DNA from: Bacillus tuaregi
Lineage (GTDB): Bacteria > Bacillota > Bacilli > Bacillales > Cytobacillaceae
DNA: 64,000 nucleotides
Reading direction: 5' to 3'
Assembly: GCF_900104575.1 (NCBI RefSeq)
Contig: NZ_LT629731.1
Coordinates: 3,335,102 to 3,399,101, forward strand
Notes under the pieces: model-generated
Databases searched by the model: none
Seen by the model: only the letters and a program-made list of their open reading frames with translations
What the model was told of the DNA's origin: nothing
Part shown: in pieces, positions 17,988 to 27,238 of the stretch
Layout of the letters: each line of letters starts with the position of its first letter
How positions within the stretch are numbered: position 1 is the stretch's first letter
Position numbers and translations under genes: made by a program

Positions 17988-18762
17988 ATTGTATCACCTG
18001 TATCGGGTCAACAAAGTCTTCACCCTCTTTAATGGCAAAATAAAAAGAGCCCTTTGTTCCATCACTATAATCTGTGGCCTTTCCAACCTTTGTCCCTTTT
18101 TCAATGTATTCATATAATGTCACATCAACCTCACTCAAATTCCCATACCAGGATTCGCTTTTATCAGCATGCTGTATGACAACGGTTTGGCCAAAGCCCT
18201 CCTGCTCACCGATAAAACGAACAAGTCCTTCATTCATCGCCTCTACTGCTGCCCCTTGACCGGTTTCGATGGTAATCCGCTGCCCATTCTCACCAAAATC
18301 CTCCAGTATTTTCCCTGAGGCTGGCAGGGCGTATTGTGGTTTCGTATCAGAAGGATGATTCTCTTCACTTTTTTGTTCAGTGGTTGGCAGCAGGGCCAGA
18401 GGCTTGCCAAACGTGTCCTCATACCAGCTTGAAACGGCTGCAAATTGGAATTCCTCATTCATCGATTTAGAGACAAACTCTCTGGCAGGATCGAATGCAG
18501 GGCTTTGACTACGAAATAGAATCGCAATAACCAGAACTAAGCATGCAGAGGCTAATATTTTAAAAATAAATACTTCTTTCCGAAAAAGCGGATGATTTTC
18601 TTCGTCAACAGGGCCGCTTTCATATGAGGTCATTTTATCAAAGCCGTAGCGTTCTTCATCCTCGGTCCAGGGCAGCTTTGTTTCCAGCTCCCGCGTCAGA
18701 CGCTCCCGTTGTTTCTTTCTTTTCTCGATCCGTCTTCGAATGTCATCACTTCTTGAACGCAT
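17980..18762 (-). CDS. spoIVFA: SpoIVFA, SpoIVFB regulator with M23-like domain
   Basis: SpoIVFA holds SpoIVFB and BofA in an inactive membrane complex until SpoIVB cleaves it. The 260-aa protein has a charged cytosolic N-terminus (about residues 1-62), one transmembrane helix (about 63-82) and a C-terminal degenerate LytM/M23 domain (LPASGKILEDFGENGQRITIETGQGAAV... VVIQHADKSESWYGNL). The HxH zinc motif of active M23 enzymes is replaced (SWYGN), so it is a pseudoenzyme. It is directly upstream of spoIVFB. Confidence 0.92.
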   Translation of the reverse strand: MRSRSDDIRRRIEKRKKQRERLTRELETKLPWTEDEERYGFDKMTSYESGPVDEENHPLFRKEVFIFKILASACLVLVIAILFRSQSPAFDPAREFVSKSMNEEFQFAAVSSWYEDTFGKPLALLPTTEQKSEENHPSDTKPQYALPASGKILEDFGENGQRITIETGQGAAVEAMNEGLVRFIGEQEGFGQTVVIQHADKSESWYGNLSEVDVTLYEYIEKGTKVGKATDYSDGTKGSFYFAIKEGEDFVDPIQVIQFD

Positions 18763-18892
18763 GATTCCCCCACCATTCCTTTAAAGACGTTTTGTAGTAC
18801 AAGTCTATGAACGGACTCTGTAAAATATGACGACTGTCCAAAAGGAACCGAGGACATAGCTGGAAGGGCACTATTCGTCTGAAAAAAATAAA

Positions 18893-18915
18893 AAACCGGA
18901 GATTTTCTCCGGTTT
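18893..18915 (-). terminator. Terminator after minD
   Basis: Perfect 10-bp inverted repeat AAACCGGAGA / TCTCCGGTTT with a TTT loop, just past the minD stop. Confidence 0.88.
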
Positions 18916-18918
18916 CAT

Positions 18919-19722
18919 TTATTTCACACCAAAAAATTTCTTTAGTTTTTTAAATACACCAGTACTTTCTGGCTCTAACGTTTGCAGCGGGATGGATTCA
19001 CCTAATATCCTTCTCGCAATATTACGATAGGCAATACTTGCTCGGCTATTTGGATTTAACACAATCGGCTCACCGCTGTTAGAGGCTTTAATCACTTCAT
19101 CATCATCAGCGACAATTCCAATTAGTTCGATTGAGAGATGATTGGTTACTTCATCTACATCAAGCGTGTCACCGCTTTTCATCATGTGATTACGGATACG
19201 GTTAATAATCAGGCGAGGCGCCTCTACGCCTTCCTCCTTCTCAAGCAAGCCAATAATCCGGTCTGCGTCCCGAACAGAGGATACTTCCGGATTGGTTACG
19301 ACGATCGCTTTATCCGCACCTGCTACCGCATTTTTATAGCCTTGCTCAATTCCTGCAGGACAATCAATAATGACATAATCATAATCCTGCTTCAAGCCAT
19401 CAATTAATTCCTTCATTTGCTCCGGTGTCACAGCCGTTTTATCGCTGGTTTGGGCAGCCGGAAGAAGGTAAAGAAGATCCTCAAATCGTTTATCCTTTAC
19501 AAGCGCCTGATGAATTTTACATCTTCCCTCAATCACATCGACGAGATCATAGATGATTCTATTTTCAAGACCCATGACCACATCAAGGTTACGGAGACCG
19601 ATATCTGTGTCAACTAAACATACACGCTTCCCTTGAAGAGCCAAAGCAGTGCCTATATTTGCAGAAGTGGTCGTTTTTCCAACTCCGCCTTTTCCTGATG
19701 TAATAACGATTGCTTCTCCCAT
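18919..19722 (-). CDS. minD: Septum site-determining ATPase MinD
   Basis: The 267-aa ParA-like ATPase has the deviant Walker A GKGGVGKTT (residues 10-18), VDTDIGLRNLD and IIDCPAG. A C-terminal amphipathic membrane-targeting helix ends FKKLKKFFGVK. It recruits MinC to the membrane to block polar division. It lies one base after minC, and minCD is downstream of mreBCD, the conserved B. subtilis order. Confidence 0.97.
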   Translation of the reverse strand: MGEAIVITSGKGGVGKTTTSANIGTALALQGKRVCLVDTDIGLRNLDVVMGLENRIIYDLVDVIEGRCKIHQALVKDKRFEDLLYLLPAAQTSDKTAVTPEQMKELIDGLKQDYDYVIIDCPAGIEQGYKNAVAGADKAIVVTNPEVSSVRDADRIIGLLEKEEGVEAPRLIINRIRNHMMKSGDTLDVDEVTNHLSIELIGIVADDDEVIKASNSGEPIVLNPNSRASIAYRNIARRILGESIPLQTLEPESTGVFKKLKKFFGVK

Positions 19723-19723
19723 C

Positions 19724-20404
19724 CTACCTTCCCCTTTCTAATCTTGTTAAATTCGGTCGAATATGCATTAATACCTGTAATTTATCAATCATGATTTGCT
19801 CATCTTCATTCACATAAGCACATTCCATTTCTCTTATTTCCTCTTCATCATAATGATCGGGTGCCCGGTTAATATGTTTACTGATTCGGAGCTGAGACGG
19901 TTTCATAACGGAAGCAGCAATAATGGCTTCCATATTGCCGAAGCAGCCTGCATGGGCAATCCCCTTTAATACACCCATAATAAAAATATTTCCACCGGCA
20001 ATGACGGTTCCACCTGGATTGACATCACCAATCAATAATAAATCTCCCGGTACCTTTAACACTTGACCGGAACGAACGATTCTTGTGACAGAAACAATTT
20101 CCTGCTCCTGCTTCATTTTCTCTACTTCTTCTTTTGTCATAACATTAGAAGTAATCGAATCAACAACAAGATTCTTCTTTCGGCTAATCAATTCTTCTAG
20201 CTCTTCTGCCTGCTGTTCCGATAAATAACGATTACCCACTTGGACTTTTACTGTGATTAGCTGATTGCCATCCTGTAAGCGGGAAGTTTCCGATAATTTC
20301 CACTGTAGCTCTTTTTTTAGTTCTTCAAAAGAACAGCTGTCGTTCAAATGAAGAGTGAGCCCTTCTTTTGTACCTTTTATGGTTACATTTTGGATTTTTT
20401 TCAT
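19724..20404 (-). CDS. minC: Septum site-determining protein MinC
   Basis: The 226-aa protein has the N-terminal FtsZ-inhibiting domain (about residues 1-100) and the C-terminal beta-helix domain that binds MinD (from about 105, [43 protein letters not shown] region). GAGGTGACC precedes the start. It pairs with minD one base downstream. Confidence 0.95.
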   Translation of the reverse strand: MKKIQNVTIKGTKEGLTLHLNDSCSFEELKKELQWKLSETSRLQDGNQLITVKVQVGNRYLSEQQAEELEELISRKKNLVVDSITSNVMTKEEVEKMKQEQEIVSVTRIVRSGQVLKVPGDLLLIGDVNPGGTVIAGGNIFIMGVLKGIAHAGCFGNMEAIIAASVMKPSQLRISKHINRAPDHYDEEEIREMECAYVNEDEQIMIDKLQVLMHIRPNLTRLERGR

Positions 20405-20456
20405 GTAAAGATGGTCACCTCAACTAGAGCACTGTCAGATTAATAGATTAAGAGAA

Positions 20457-20484
20457 TTTATATAAAAATGGATGTTTAGTTCAA
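20457..20484 (-). promoter_or_regulatory. Candidate minCD promoter
   Basis: Minus strand TTGAAC (20484-20479), 16-bp spacer, TATAAA (20462-20457), about 55 bp before minC. The rest of the 286-bp mreD-minC gap is AT-rich, with no other feature visible. Confidence 0.45.
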
Positions 20485-20669
20485 TTTATTGATAAATACA
20501 CACCATTTAGTTTTCTTTTATAAATAAGTATGATTACCTAGTAAATAAAAACTGTTTTAATACTTCGACAAAAATCGTAAAATCTCCTTTTTCAAAATAA
20601 CAAAAAGCTATTTTAACAAGACCAAATGAAATTCGCCATCGTGACAAAGAAAGATTGGTAAAAAAAGGT

Positions 20670-20700
20670 AAACGACTAAAGCAGTGCGCTTTAATCGTTT
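20670..20700 (-). terminator. Terminator overlapping the mreD stop
   Basis: AAACGAcTAAAGC / GCTTTAaTCGTTT with a 5-nt loop, then a T-rich tract on the minus strand. The 5' arm includes the mreD stop codon, so mreBCD is separated from minCD. Confidence 0.78.
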
Positions 20701-21209
20701 CTCAATGCTTCCGCATAGCTCTCCAGGAATTTTTTCAATGGAAAAGCAATCAGTACGGTAAAAATAAGATTTAAGATTAATGTTGGCAGCAGTCTGATTT
20801 CAACAAAACGAGAAAATACCATATTGGTCCTGTCAATGATAAAATTCATTTCATATACTCCTAATTCTAGTAGGGCAACCCCTAATAGAGCAACAAAACT
20901 TACAATCACTACATTCGTTTGAAGCACCTTCATAATCTTGGAGGCAATATACGCAACAAGTGGGAGCATAAACAAGTAAATCCCAATAATTTCAGTATAG
21001 ACCACATCAAATAACAGACCAAAGATAAATCCATACATGAGACCATGTTTTCGATTTCCATAGATGATGGTAAAAATAATCGCCACGATTAAAAAATGTG
21101 GCACAACAATTCTTTTCGTCACGAATGCTTCTACTGTCATTAGCTCAACAAAGATGCTTTCAAAAAGAAAACAGAGACTAATAATCAAGGGGAGAAAAAC
21201 CTTTCTCAC
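20691..21209 (-). CDS. mreD: Rod shape-determining membrane protein MreD
   Basis: A 172-aa integral membrane protein with about five hydrophobic helices, including the conserved GLMYGFIFGLLFDV segment. It works with MreB, MreC, RodA and PBPs in the elongasome. Its start overlaps the mreC stop by 4 bp. Confidence 0.92.
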   Translation of the reverse strand: MRKVFLPLIISLCFLFESIFVELMTVEAFVTKRIVVPHFLIVAIIFTIIYGNRKHGLMYGFIFGLLFDVVYTEIIGIYLFMLPLVAYIASKIMKVLQTNVVIVSFVALLGVALLELGVYEMNFIIDRTNMVFSRFVEIRLLPTLILNLIFTVLIAFPLKKFLESYAEALRND

Positions 21210-22084
21210 TTTTTCTCCTCCTCGTCCATCATATCACTCAGCTCCGGCTGGGTCATTCCCCGTTTCACTACCATAACATGCTCGATATCATAGAAATTGG
21301 CTCCCGGCTTGACATACGCCATTTGCGTTAAGCCGAATTCATCCGGAACAACCTCTTCCACTGTACCAATCACAAGCTGTGATGGAAACACGCCGCCCAT
21401 TCCTGAGGTTTGGACAATTTGTCCTTTTTCTATCTTTGCCTCATAGGGAATTCTTTTTAAGAGAAGCAATTCCTTTTCCCTATCAAAGCCTTCAATTTGA
21501 CCGTAGTACGTTTCATCTCCGACTATTTCTGCCGAAACACGATTGGATGAATCATTAGAGCTTAACAGCTGGACGGTTGAAGTGAATTGCCGGCTGTTTT
21601 TTACTTTTCCAATCAGTCCGGTTGATGTGATCACAGACATATTCTTCTTCACACCATCTGTTGAGCCCTTATTAATAATTAGCAGCTCATTCCAACGATC
21701 GGGATTCCGACCGATGACGGTTGCCTGCATCGGCTCATAATCACTTAACGATTCCTGCTTATCCAGAATATCTCTCAGTTCCGTATTTTCTTCCGATAAG
21801 CTCTGGACCTCCGCCTTCAGCTGTGCCAGTTCATTTAAGCGTGATTTTAATTGTTTGTTTTCTTCGTATGTATTTTGCAAGTCCTTTACATTTTCAAAAA
21901 AACCGGCAAAATAATGAGCCGGTCTCGACACAAGGGTTTGAACCCAGCCGGTTGTGTCTTTAATAAACTGCTCCGGCCAGGTTAACTCGTCACGTTCCTT
22001 TAGTGAAAACCCTATTAATGCCACGAGAATGATAATGCTAACAAGCAAAATAATCAGGCGTTTGTTCAAAAAGAACTGTGGCAT
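21206..22084 (-). CDS. mreC: Rod shape-determining protein MreC
   Basis: The 292-aa protein has one N-terminal membrane helix (about residues 9-27), a coiled coil (about 60-108, NTYEENKQLKSRLNELAQLKAEV region) and the beta-barrel MreC domain with VIGRNPDRWNELLIINKGS and SGMGGVFP. It is an extracytoplasmic scaffold linking MreB filaments to wall synthases. It follows mreB by 20 bp. Confidence 0.95.
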   Translation of the reverse strand: MPQFFLNKRLIILLVSIIILVALIGFSLKERDELTWPEQFIKDTTGWVQTLVSRPAHYFAGFFENVKDLQNTYEENKQLKSRLNELAQLKAEVQSLSEENTELRDILDKQESLSDYEPMQATVIGRNPDRWNELLIINKGSTDGVKKNMSVITSTGLIGKVKNSRQFTSTVQLLSSNDSSNRVSAEIVGDETYYGQIEGFDREKELLLLKRIPYEAKIEKGQIVQTSGMGGVFPSQLVIGTVEEVVPDEFGLTQMAYVKPGANFYDIEHVMVVKRGMTQPELSDMMDEEEKK

Positions 22085-22104
22085 TTAGAACACCTCTAAT
22101 TATG

Positions 22105-23127
22105 TTAGCGAGAATCTCGCGCTTTGTTTTTAAATAAATGAATATGGTCAAGAGCCTTGCCCGTTCCAATGGCAACACAATCCAATGGATTCTCAGCAAT
22201 TAAGACAGGCATTTTGGTTTCTTCACTGATTACTTTATCCAAATTGCGTAGCAGGGCTCCACCGCCAGTTAATACAATTCCTCTGTCCATAATGTCAGCA
22301 GCAAGCTCCGGTGGTGTTTTCTCCAGCGTTACCTTCACCGCGTCCACAATCGCATCAACGGTGTCCCTTAGAGCTGTAGCAATTTCCTTTGCCGTGATTT
22401 CAATTGTTTTTGGCAGACCTGTCAAAAGGTCACGACCGCGGATTTCCATATTGTCAATCCCCTCCGCATCACCTGCAGAGCCGATTTCCATTTTAATCGC
22501 CTCAGATGTACGGTCACCAATCATCAGATTATACGTTTTACGAATGTAATTCACGATGGCGTCGTCCATTTCATCGCCCGCGATACGGATCGATTGACTT
22601 GTTACAATCCCGCCAAGCGAAATAATCGCTACTTCGGTCGTACCTCCGCCGATATCCACGACCATGCTTCCAGTTGGCTCCCAAACCGGCAAGTTTGCTC
22701 CAATCGCAGCAGCAAACGGCTCCTCGATTGTATAGGCATCGCGAGCACCTGCCTGTCGAGTGGCATCAATAACCGCTCTCTCCTCAACCGCCGTAATGCC
22801 GGAGGGAACACATACCATCACATATGGCTTACCTGAAAAAACACTCTTTGTTTTCAACGCTTCTTTTATATAATATTTCATCATGACTGCCGTTGTTTCA
22901 TAGTCAGCAATGACTCCATCCTTCATCGGACGAAGAGCTACCACGTTTCCCGGCGTTCTGCCGATCATATTTTTCGCATCATTTCCAACCGCTACAATGC
23001 TTTTTGTATCTGTTTGTAAAGCTACAACAGAAGGCTCTCTGACAACTACCCCTTTTCCCTTTACATAAACGAGCGTATTTGCAGTACCGAGATCGATCCC
23101 AAGATCCCTTGTCCCAATTCCAAACAT
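22105..23127 (-). CDS. mreB: Cell shape-determining actin-like protein MreB
   Basis: The 340-aa protein has the actin-fold signatures [28 protein letters not shown] and the C-terminal [13 protein letters not shown]. It polymerises under the membrane and directs lateral wall synthesis. It is the first gene of mreBCD, with a short upstream region holding palindromes and a possible promoter. Confidence 0.97.
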   Translation of the reverse strand: MFGIGTRDLGIDLGTANTLVYVKGKGVVVREPSVVALQTDTKSIVAVGNDAKNMIGRTPGNVVALRPMKDGVIADYETTAVMMKYYIKEALKTKSVFSGKPYVMVCVPSGITAVEERAVIDATRQAGARDAYTIEEPFAAAIGANLPVWEPTGSMVVDIGGGTTEVAIISLGGIVTSQSIRIAGDEMDDAIVNYIRKTYNLMIGDRTSEAIKMEIGSAGDAEGIDNMEIRGRDLLTGLPKTIEITAKEIATALRDTVDAIVDAVKVTLEKTPPELAADIMDRGIVLTGGGALLRNLDKVISEETKMPVLIAENPLDCVAIGTGKALDHIHLFKNKARDSR

Positions 23128-23192
23128 GATTGTATCTCCCTTTCTAAAACTAAATGCAAACTTTCAAGGTAAGGTCCTTTATGTTATTTATT

Positions 23193-23263
23193 GTCAGTAC
23201 TGACCCATTGATAAAAGTTTCACTTACTATTTTATTATTGCTTATTTCCAGTACAATGTACTG
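23193..23263 (-). promoter_or_regulatory. mreB upstream region: candidate promoter and two palindromes
   Basis: Minus strand TTGTAC (23256-23251), 16-bp spacer, TAAAAT (23234-23229). The -35 hexamer lies inside the palindrome CAGTAC-AAT-GTACTG (23249-23263). A second perfect 12-bp palindrome GTCAGTACTGAC (23193-23204) sits downstream; the two share the core CAGTAC/GTACTG. This could be a paired operator. Confidence 0.4.
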
Positions 23264-23365
23264 AATATTTATCCAAAAATCATCATTTTCATTCAAAATC
23301 TTCGTGAAAATTCGTCAAAAAATCACAAACTATATTATATCCTAACACCCGATAAAATCCTAGTC

Positions 23366-23506
23366 TTATAAGTACCCTTTCTCCTTTAAAGAGACAAATT
23401 TATTTTCGCCGATTATGAGGTGGTCAAGAAGGTCGATGCCAAGAATCTTGCCACATTCGGCAATGCGCCGCGTCACATCAATATCCTCACGACTTGGAGT
23501 CGGGTC
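23366..23506 (-). CDS. radC: radC 3' exon (DPTPSRED... to stop)
   Basis: This 141-bp stretch encodes 46 residues beginning [15 protein letters not shown] and ending KEKGYL plus a stop. It is the missing C-terminus of RadC, including the Ser and Asp of the JAMM motif. It has no start codon of its own. Joined in frame to the 5' exon (25782-26330) it restores a 229-residue protein, about the usual RadC length. It is separated from that exon by the group II intron. Confidence 0.9.
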   Translation of the reverse strand, partial: DPTPSREDIDVTRRIAECGKILGIDLLDHLIIGENKFVSLKEKGYL

Positions 23507-23567
23507 GTAGGGTAGGAATCATGCGCCTTACTTTGTCTCCAAAGTAGGTTTCACAACTCCCCCCTCA

Positions 23568-23601
23568 GAACCGTACGTACACCTTTCAGCGTATACGGCT
23601 C
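23568..23601 (-). ncRNA. Group II intron domain V
   Basis: A 34-nt hairpin beginning GAGCCGTATACG and ending CGTACGGTTC with a GAAA-containing tip; length and base pattern are those of the catalytic domain V of bacterial group II introns. Confidence 0.9.
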
Positions 23602-23672
23602 GCCAGTTGACTAATCGGAATTTCCTTCTCGTGGTGGTCATGATGAACCTCCATCTGACCTTATGTTGTACC

Positions 23673-25208
23673 TCACGCTTCACATTTATTTGCTAATAAA
23701 CGCTGTTCAAATCCAATTTTTCCTGAATATTCCAATGTATTAACTAGCTGGTCTATTTCAGGCGAATCTGCTTTAATTGCACCCTTATGTTTAGGAAGGT
23801 CTTTAAGCTTTACAAGCTGATGAATTCTTTCATTGCCATGTTTATCCTTCCTAATAATGCTTAAGACTCCCTGTTTGTGGGTCCTCATGCTTGATGCAAC
23901 CTTCTTTGAGGTACTTCTGCGTTTATTAGCGATGGTTTTGATAAAACTACTTTCTGCCAGATAGAATAACTTGTCTAGATGGTGATAGTTATTCGCCAGC
24001 TTGTAATAGTTTGCCATTCCCCTTAGCTCAGCGTTATAGGTATACAGAATTTCTAGCTCCGAATTGTTAATTAGTTTTGCTTTGTGGATTATTTTGAAAT
24101 TCTCCAGGTTACCATACCCATTTTTTAGCGCAAATTCTTTAATTTTCTTATCAGGAATTTCTAACTTAATTGCACCTGAGAGTGTTCGCTTTTTCAGTGG
24201 ATGCTTTTGGTTTTTATATGTGACCCGTTTGACCTTAGCCTGATTCCATGTATGAAACTCATACCCAAGAAAGGGAATTGGCTGTTCCAAATGAGTAATG
24301 AGCGTTTTTTCTTCATTTAAGTCAAGCTGAAGTTCCTTTTCAAGAAAAGTTTTTATCATTTCCTTTATCCTTAATGCATCTTTTTTGGAGCCTGCAATCC
24401 CTATAACAAAATCATCAGCATACCGAACAAATTTCATTCTTTGATCATTTCTGTCCATAAGGTCCACAGATGGGATCCCAATTTTTCCTCTATCGAATTT
24501 GTCCATTTGTTTTTCCATAAATACGTCAAACTCATGGAGATAGATATTAGCAAGCAAAGGTGAGATAATCCCGCCCTGTGGCGTACCGCTGTAGGTTTTA
24601 TAATAAGTCCAATTTTCCATGACACCACAAGTAAGCGCATTGTGAATGAGAAGCAGGAAACGATGGTCATGAATTTTCTTTGAAATTAAATTGATTAATA
24701 CAGAATGGTCAATATGGTCGAAGAAGCCTTTGATGTCTCCTTCAATACACCATGTTAAGCCTTTCCAAGTGTTTTTGATTTGAGATAGAGCTGTGTGACA
24801 GCCTCTTCCGTCTCTAAACCCATGGGAGTTATCTGAGAATATTGGTTCATATACATTATCTAGTATTATTCTCATAACTTCCTGTACCATCTTTTCTTCA
24901 AAATTAGAAACTCCTAAAGGTCTCCTTTTTTCATTTGATTTTGGGACATAAACCCTTCTTACAGGTGCAAAGCGAAATGTTCCAGCTTTTAATTGCTCTA
25001 TGATGTCATCTATTTTCTGTAAACTGAAACCATCTATTGTTACATTAGTTGTACCCTTTGTTAGATTCCCTGCATTTGGATATAGTTTTGCATAGGCTTT
25101 AATCCACAGCTCTTTGTTATACATAAGACGATAACAATCTGTAATCCTGTTTCCTTTTTGAGAAGTATTCCTTATAACGTCTAACTGTCGAAATGGATTC
25201 TTTGCCAT
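23673..25208 (-). CDS. ltrA: Group II intron reverse transcriptase/maturase
   Basis: The 511-aa intron-encoded protein has the RT core (about residues 60-340) with SHGFRDGRGCH, the FSDN/GDIKGFFDHIDH stretch, TPQGGIISPLLANIYL and the catalytic YADD (in FVRYADDFVIG). Maturase domain X (about 370-470) follows, with YTYNAELRGMANYY. The protein stops at LLANKCEA, exactly where a C-terminal HNH endonuclease usually begins with CExCG. The next bases read a stop in place of the second Cys, then a second stop and a VHH remnant. It probably assists splicing of the surrounding intron; target-site cleavage is likely impaired. Confidence 0.93.
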   Translation of the reverse strand: MAKNPFRQLDVIRNTSQKGNRITDCYRLMYNKELWIKAYAKLYPNAGNLTKGTTNVTIDGFSLQKIDDIIEQLKAGTFRFAPVRRVYVPKSNEKRRPLGVSNFEEKMVQEVMRIILDNVYEPIFSDNSHGFRDGRGCHTALSQIKNTWKGLTWCIEGDIKGFFDHIDHSVLINLISKKIHDHRFLLLIHNALTCGVMENWTYYKTYSGTPQGGIISPLLANIYLHEFDVFMEKQMDKFDRGKIGIPSVDLMDRNDQRMKFVRYADDFVIGIAGSKKDALRIKEMIKTFLEKELQLDLNEEKTLITHLEQPIPFLGYEFHTWNQAKVKRVTYKNQKHPLKKRTLSGAIKLEIPDKKIKEFALKNGYGNLENFKIIHKAKLINNSELEILYTYNAELRGMANYYKLANNYHHLDKLFYLAESSFIKTIANKRRSTSKKVASSMRTHKQGVLSIIRKDKHGNERIHQLVKLKDLPKHKGAIKADSPEIDQLVNTLEYSGKIGFEQRLLANKCEA

Positions 25209-25781
25209 AATTCATGACGCCTTTCTAGTTAACGTTAACATCAACCTGTCTCCCTTCCCCCTGCTAAACTCATTACAAGCAAACGTTGGGTAGTATGGAG
25301 ACTCCGTTACCCTATGCAATTTTCAAAACCTTGAGTCTAATAGCCAATTGGCACTTGCACTTAGGTAATCCCTGCATTATGACATCATTTTAGATATGTG
25401 ATGGTTAGGTATCCCTTTCGACGGTTTCCTCTAGTGGAGGATTGAAGGACAAACCTTACTATGGGCAGGAAAGCGATGATTTCCAACGGACGGTCCGGCG
25501 ATACGTCCCCCATTTTATCCTCATTGCCTGTTAGCTATCGTAGACAATGGCGCACCCATCGCTCATTCGTCTAGGATTCAAGCAGTATAGCTTTTACCGT
25601 ACATCACTTGGTCTGAAGAACTGACTCGACGTTAGATAGCTTTGTCGTCTTTTCTCCTTTTCACATCATGCTCTGTTCCCTCTATAGGTTTCCCCTCTAG
25701 GTAAGATGCTGACCATAGAACATTGTAAGGAGTTCTAGTTTTCCTAAGAAAACACTAAAATGACGCACCTTGCAGGCGCAC

Positions 25782-26330
25782 TCCAGATGGATGATTATGC
25801 ACACAAACTATGGATGCAGCCGAACGACGCAGGGCTTCTTTATAAATCTCGCGCGGATGTACGATCGATGCGTTTAAGCTGCCGATAAAGATGGTTTTTT
25901 TGTGGAGAACTTGGTTTTTGGTATTTAAGTATAACGTAACGAAATGCTCTTGAGAGAGGAATCTCATATCATTCATCACATATTTGGCACCGTCCTCAGG
26001 TGAACGAATCACATAGCGGTCATCATGCTGCAGATTCGAGACTCTTCTTCCGATTTCTACAGCCGCCAATACTTGTATAGCTTTTGCCATACCAATCCCT
26101 TTAATCGAGGTAATTTCATCTAATGTTGCATCCTTTAAAAGCCGTAATCCCTCAAAATGAGTAAGGAGGCGGTTTGCCAGCTGAAGAACGGATTCTTCCT
26201 TCGTGCCCGTCCTAAGCATTAAGGCAAGCAGCTCCTGATTGGACAGGCTTTCTGGTCCATATTGAATAAAGCGTTCACGCGGTCGTTCATCCTTTGGATA
26301 ATCACGAATCATTAAGGTTTCGGTTTGCAT
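25782..26330 (-). CDS. radC: radC 5' exon (JAMM/MPN domain protein, intron-split)
   Basis: The exon encodes 183 residues from MQTETLMIRDYPKDERPRER through the helix-hairpin-helix (TSIKGIGMAKAIQVLA) to VCVHNHPSG of the JAMM motif. The frame continues 9 codons into the intron before a stop at 25755. The protein would lack the Ser/Asp half of the JAMM centre unless the intron splices. RadC is a widespread DUF2466 protein whose role in repair is uncertain. Neighbours maf (upstream) and mreB (downstream) are the conserved B. subtilis order. Confidence 0.9.
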
Positions 26331-26372
26331 ATTGTTCTCCCTTTCTCAATCAAATCTGGGAGTATGAAGAGC

Positions 26373-26945
26373 TTAGCTGCGATACCCGGCTTTTTTTAAT
26401 TCTCTAATTGTCCGAGCAACCGGGAGACCGACAACAGAAAAATAATCGCCTGATATTTTTTTGACAAGAAGGCGGCCAAAGCCTTGAATTCCATAGGCAC
26501 CTGCCTTATCAAACGGTTCCCCTGTATCAAGGTAATCATTAATTTCATCATCCGATAGCTCCCAAAATTCAACCTCTGTTTTTTCGAAAAACTTTACTTC
26601 GTTTGACTGCGATACAATCGCCACACCCGTATAAACCGAGTGGCATCTGCCTGAAAGACTTTTCAGCATCGAAAAGGCATCCTCACGGTTTTCTGGTTTT
26701 CCGAGGATGGTTTCGTCTCTTACAACGACCGTATCTGATCCAATCACAAATGAATCGGGATGCCCATCCGCTACGGCCTTTGCTTTTCGATAAGCCAATT
26801 CCATGACAATCTCTTCCGGACTCGATTCCGGATCATAATGCTCATCCACATCGCTCGCAACTGTGTGAAAGGTTAATTGGAGATTTTCAAGTAGTTCTTT
26901 CCGTCGAGGAGATGCTGAGGCTAAAATGAGGCTTTGTTTTAGCAT
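26373..26945 (-). CDS. maf: Maf family nucleotide pyrophosphatase
   Basis: The 190-aa protein has ILASASPRRKELLE at the N-terminus, GSDTVVV and LSGRCHSVYTGVA, the Maf/YhdE signatures. The family hydrolyses dTTP/UTP or modified nucleotides to monophosphates and has been linked to septum formation. It lies between spoIIB and radC as in B. subtilis, 42 bp before radC. Confidence 0.95.
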   Translation of the reverse strand: MLKQSLILASASPRRKELLENLQLTFHTVASDVDEHYDPESSPEEIVMELAYRKAKAVADGHPDSFVIGSDTVVVRDETILGKPENREDAFSMLKSLSGRCHSVYTGVAIVSQSNEVKFFEKTEVEFWELSDDEINDYLDTGEPFDKAGAYGIQGFGRLLVKKISGDYFSVVGLPVARTIRELKKAGYRS

Positions 26946-27118
26946 TGTTTCACCTTACCTTTATCTTAAAATGGAGAGATACAAGTTCATCGTATCACTA
27001 ATACTCTAGACAAACAATTACCTAACTAATGAATCACGGTTAAATAAATCCTTCCATATCATTTGCAGGATTTCAAGAAACCATACTCTATCGATTTAGG
27101 AAAAATAAAGGCATAAAC

Positions 27119-27159
27119 AATAGGTAAGGTTAGCTCTACTCTAGCTTTCCTTACCTATT
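27119..27159 (-). terminator. Terminator after spoIIB
   Basis: AATAGGTAAGG / CCTTACCTATT is a perfect 11-bp stem with a 19-nt loop, followed by a T-rich minus-strand stretch. Apart from it the 293-bp spoIIB-maf gap shows nothing clear. Confidence 0.65.
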
Positions 27160-27238
27160 TACTATCCATAAGTTATTTATACTATTTCCCGGAAAATACA
27201 GGTATCGACTTTTTTCTGATACTGCACTTAAGCAGCTG

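Larger units (their letters stand above)
23507..25781 (-). mobile_element. Group II intron inserted in radC
   Basis: The element is about 2275 nt. Its 5' end is GTGCGCC, matching the group II consensus GUGYG, directly after the radC codon GGA. Its 3' end is CCTACCCTAC directly before the radC codon GAC. A 34-nt domain V (23568-23601), a domain VI-like stem (23507-23567) and an internal maturase ORF in domain IV are present; the 5' 570 bp would be domains I-III. It lies in the same orientation as radC, so splicing would restore the reading frame exactly. Confidence 0.93.

Noticed and set aside
23366-25755. radC called as a plain pseudogene with a premature stop
   Set aside because: Both exons are intact and the interruption has exact group II intron ends, so splicing could restore the product.
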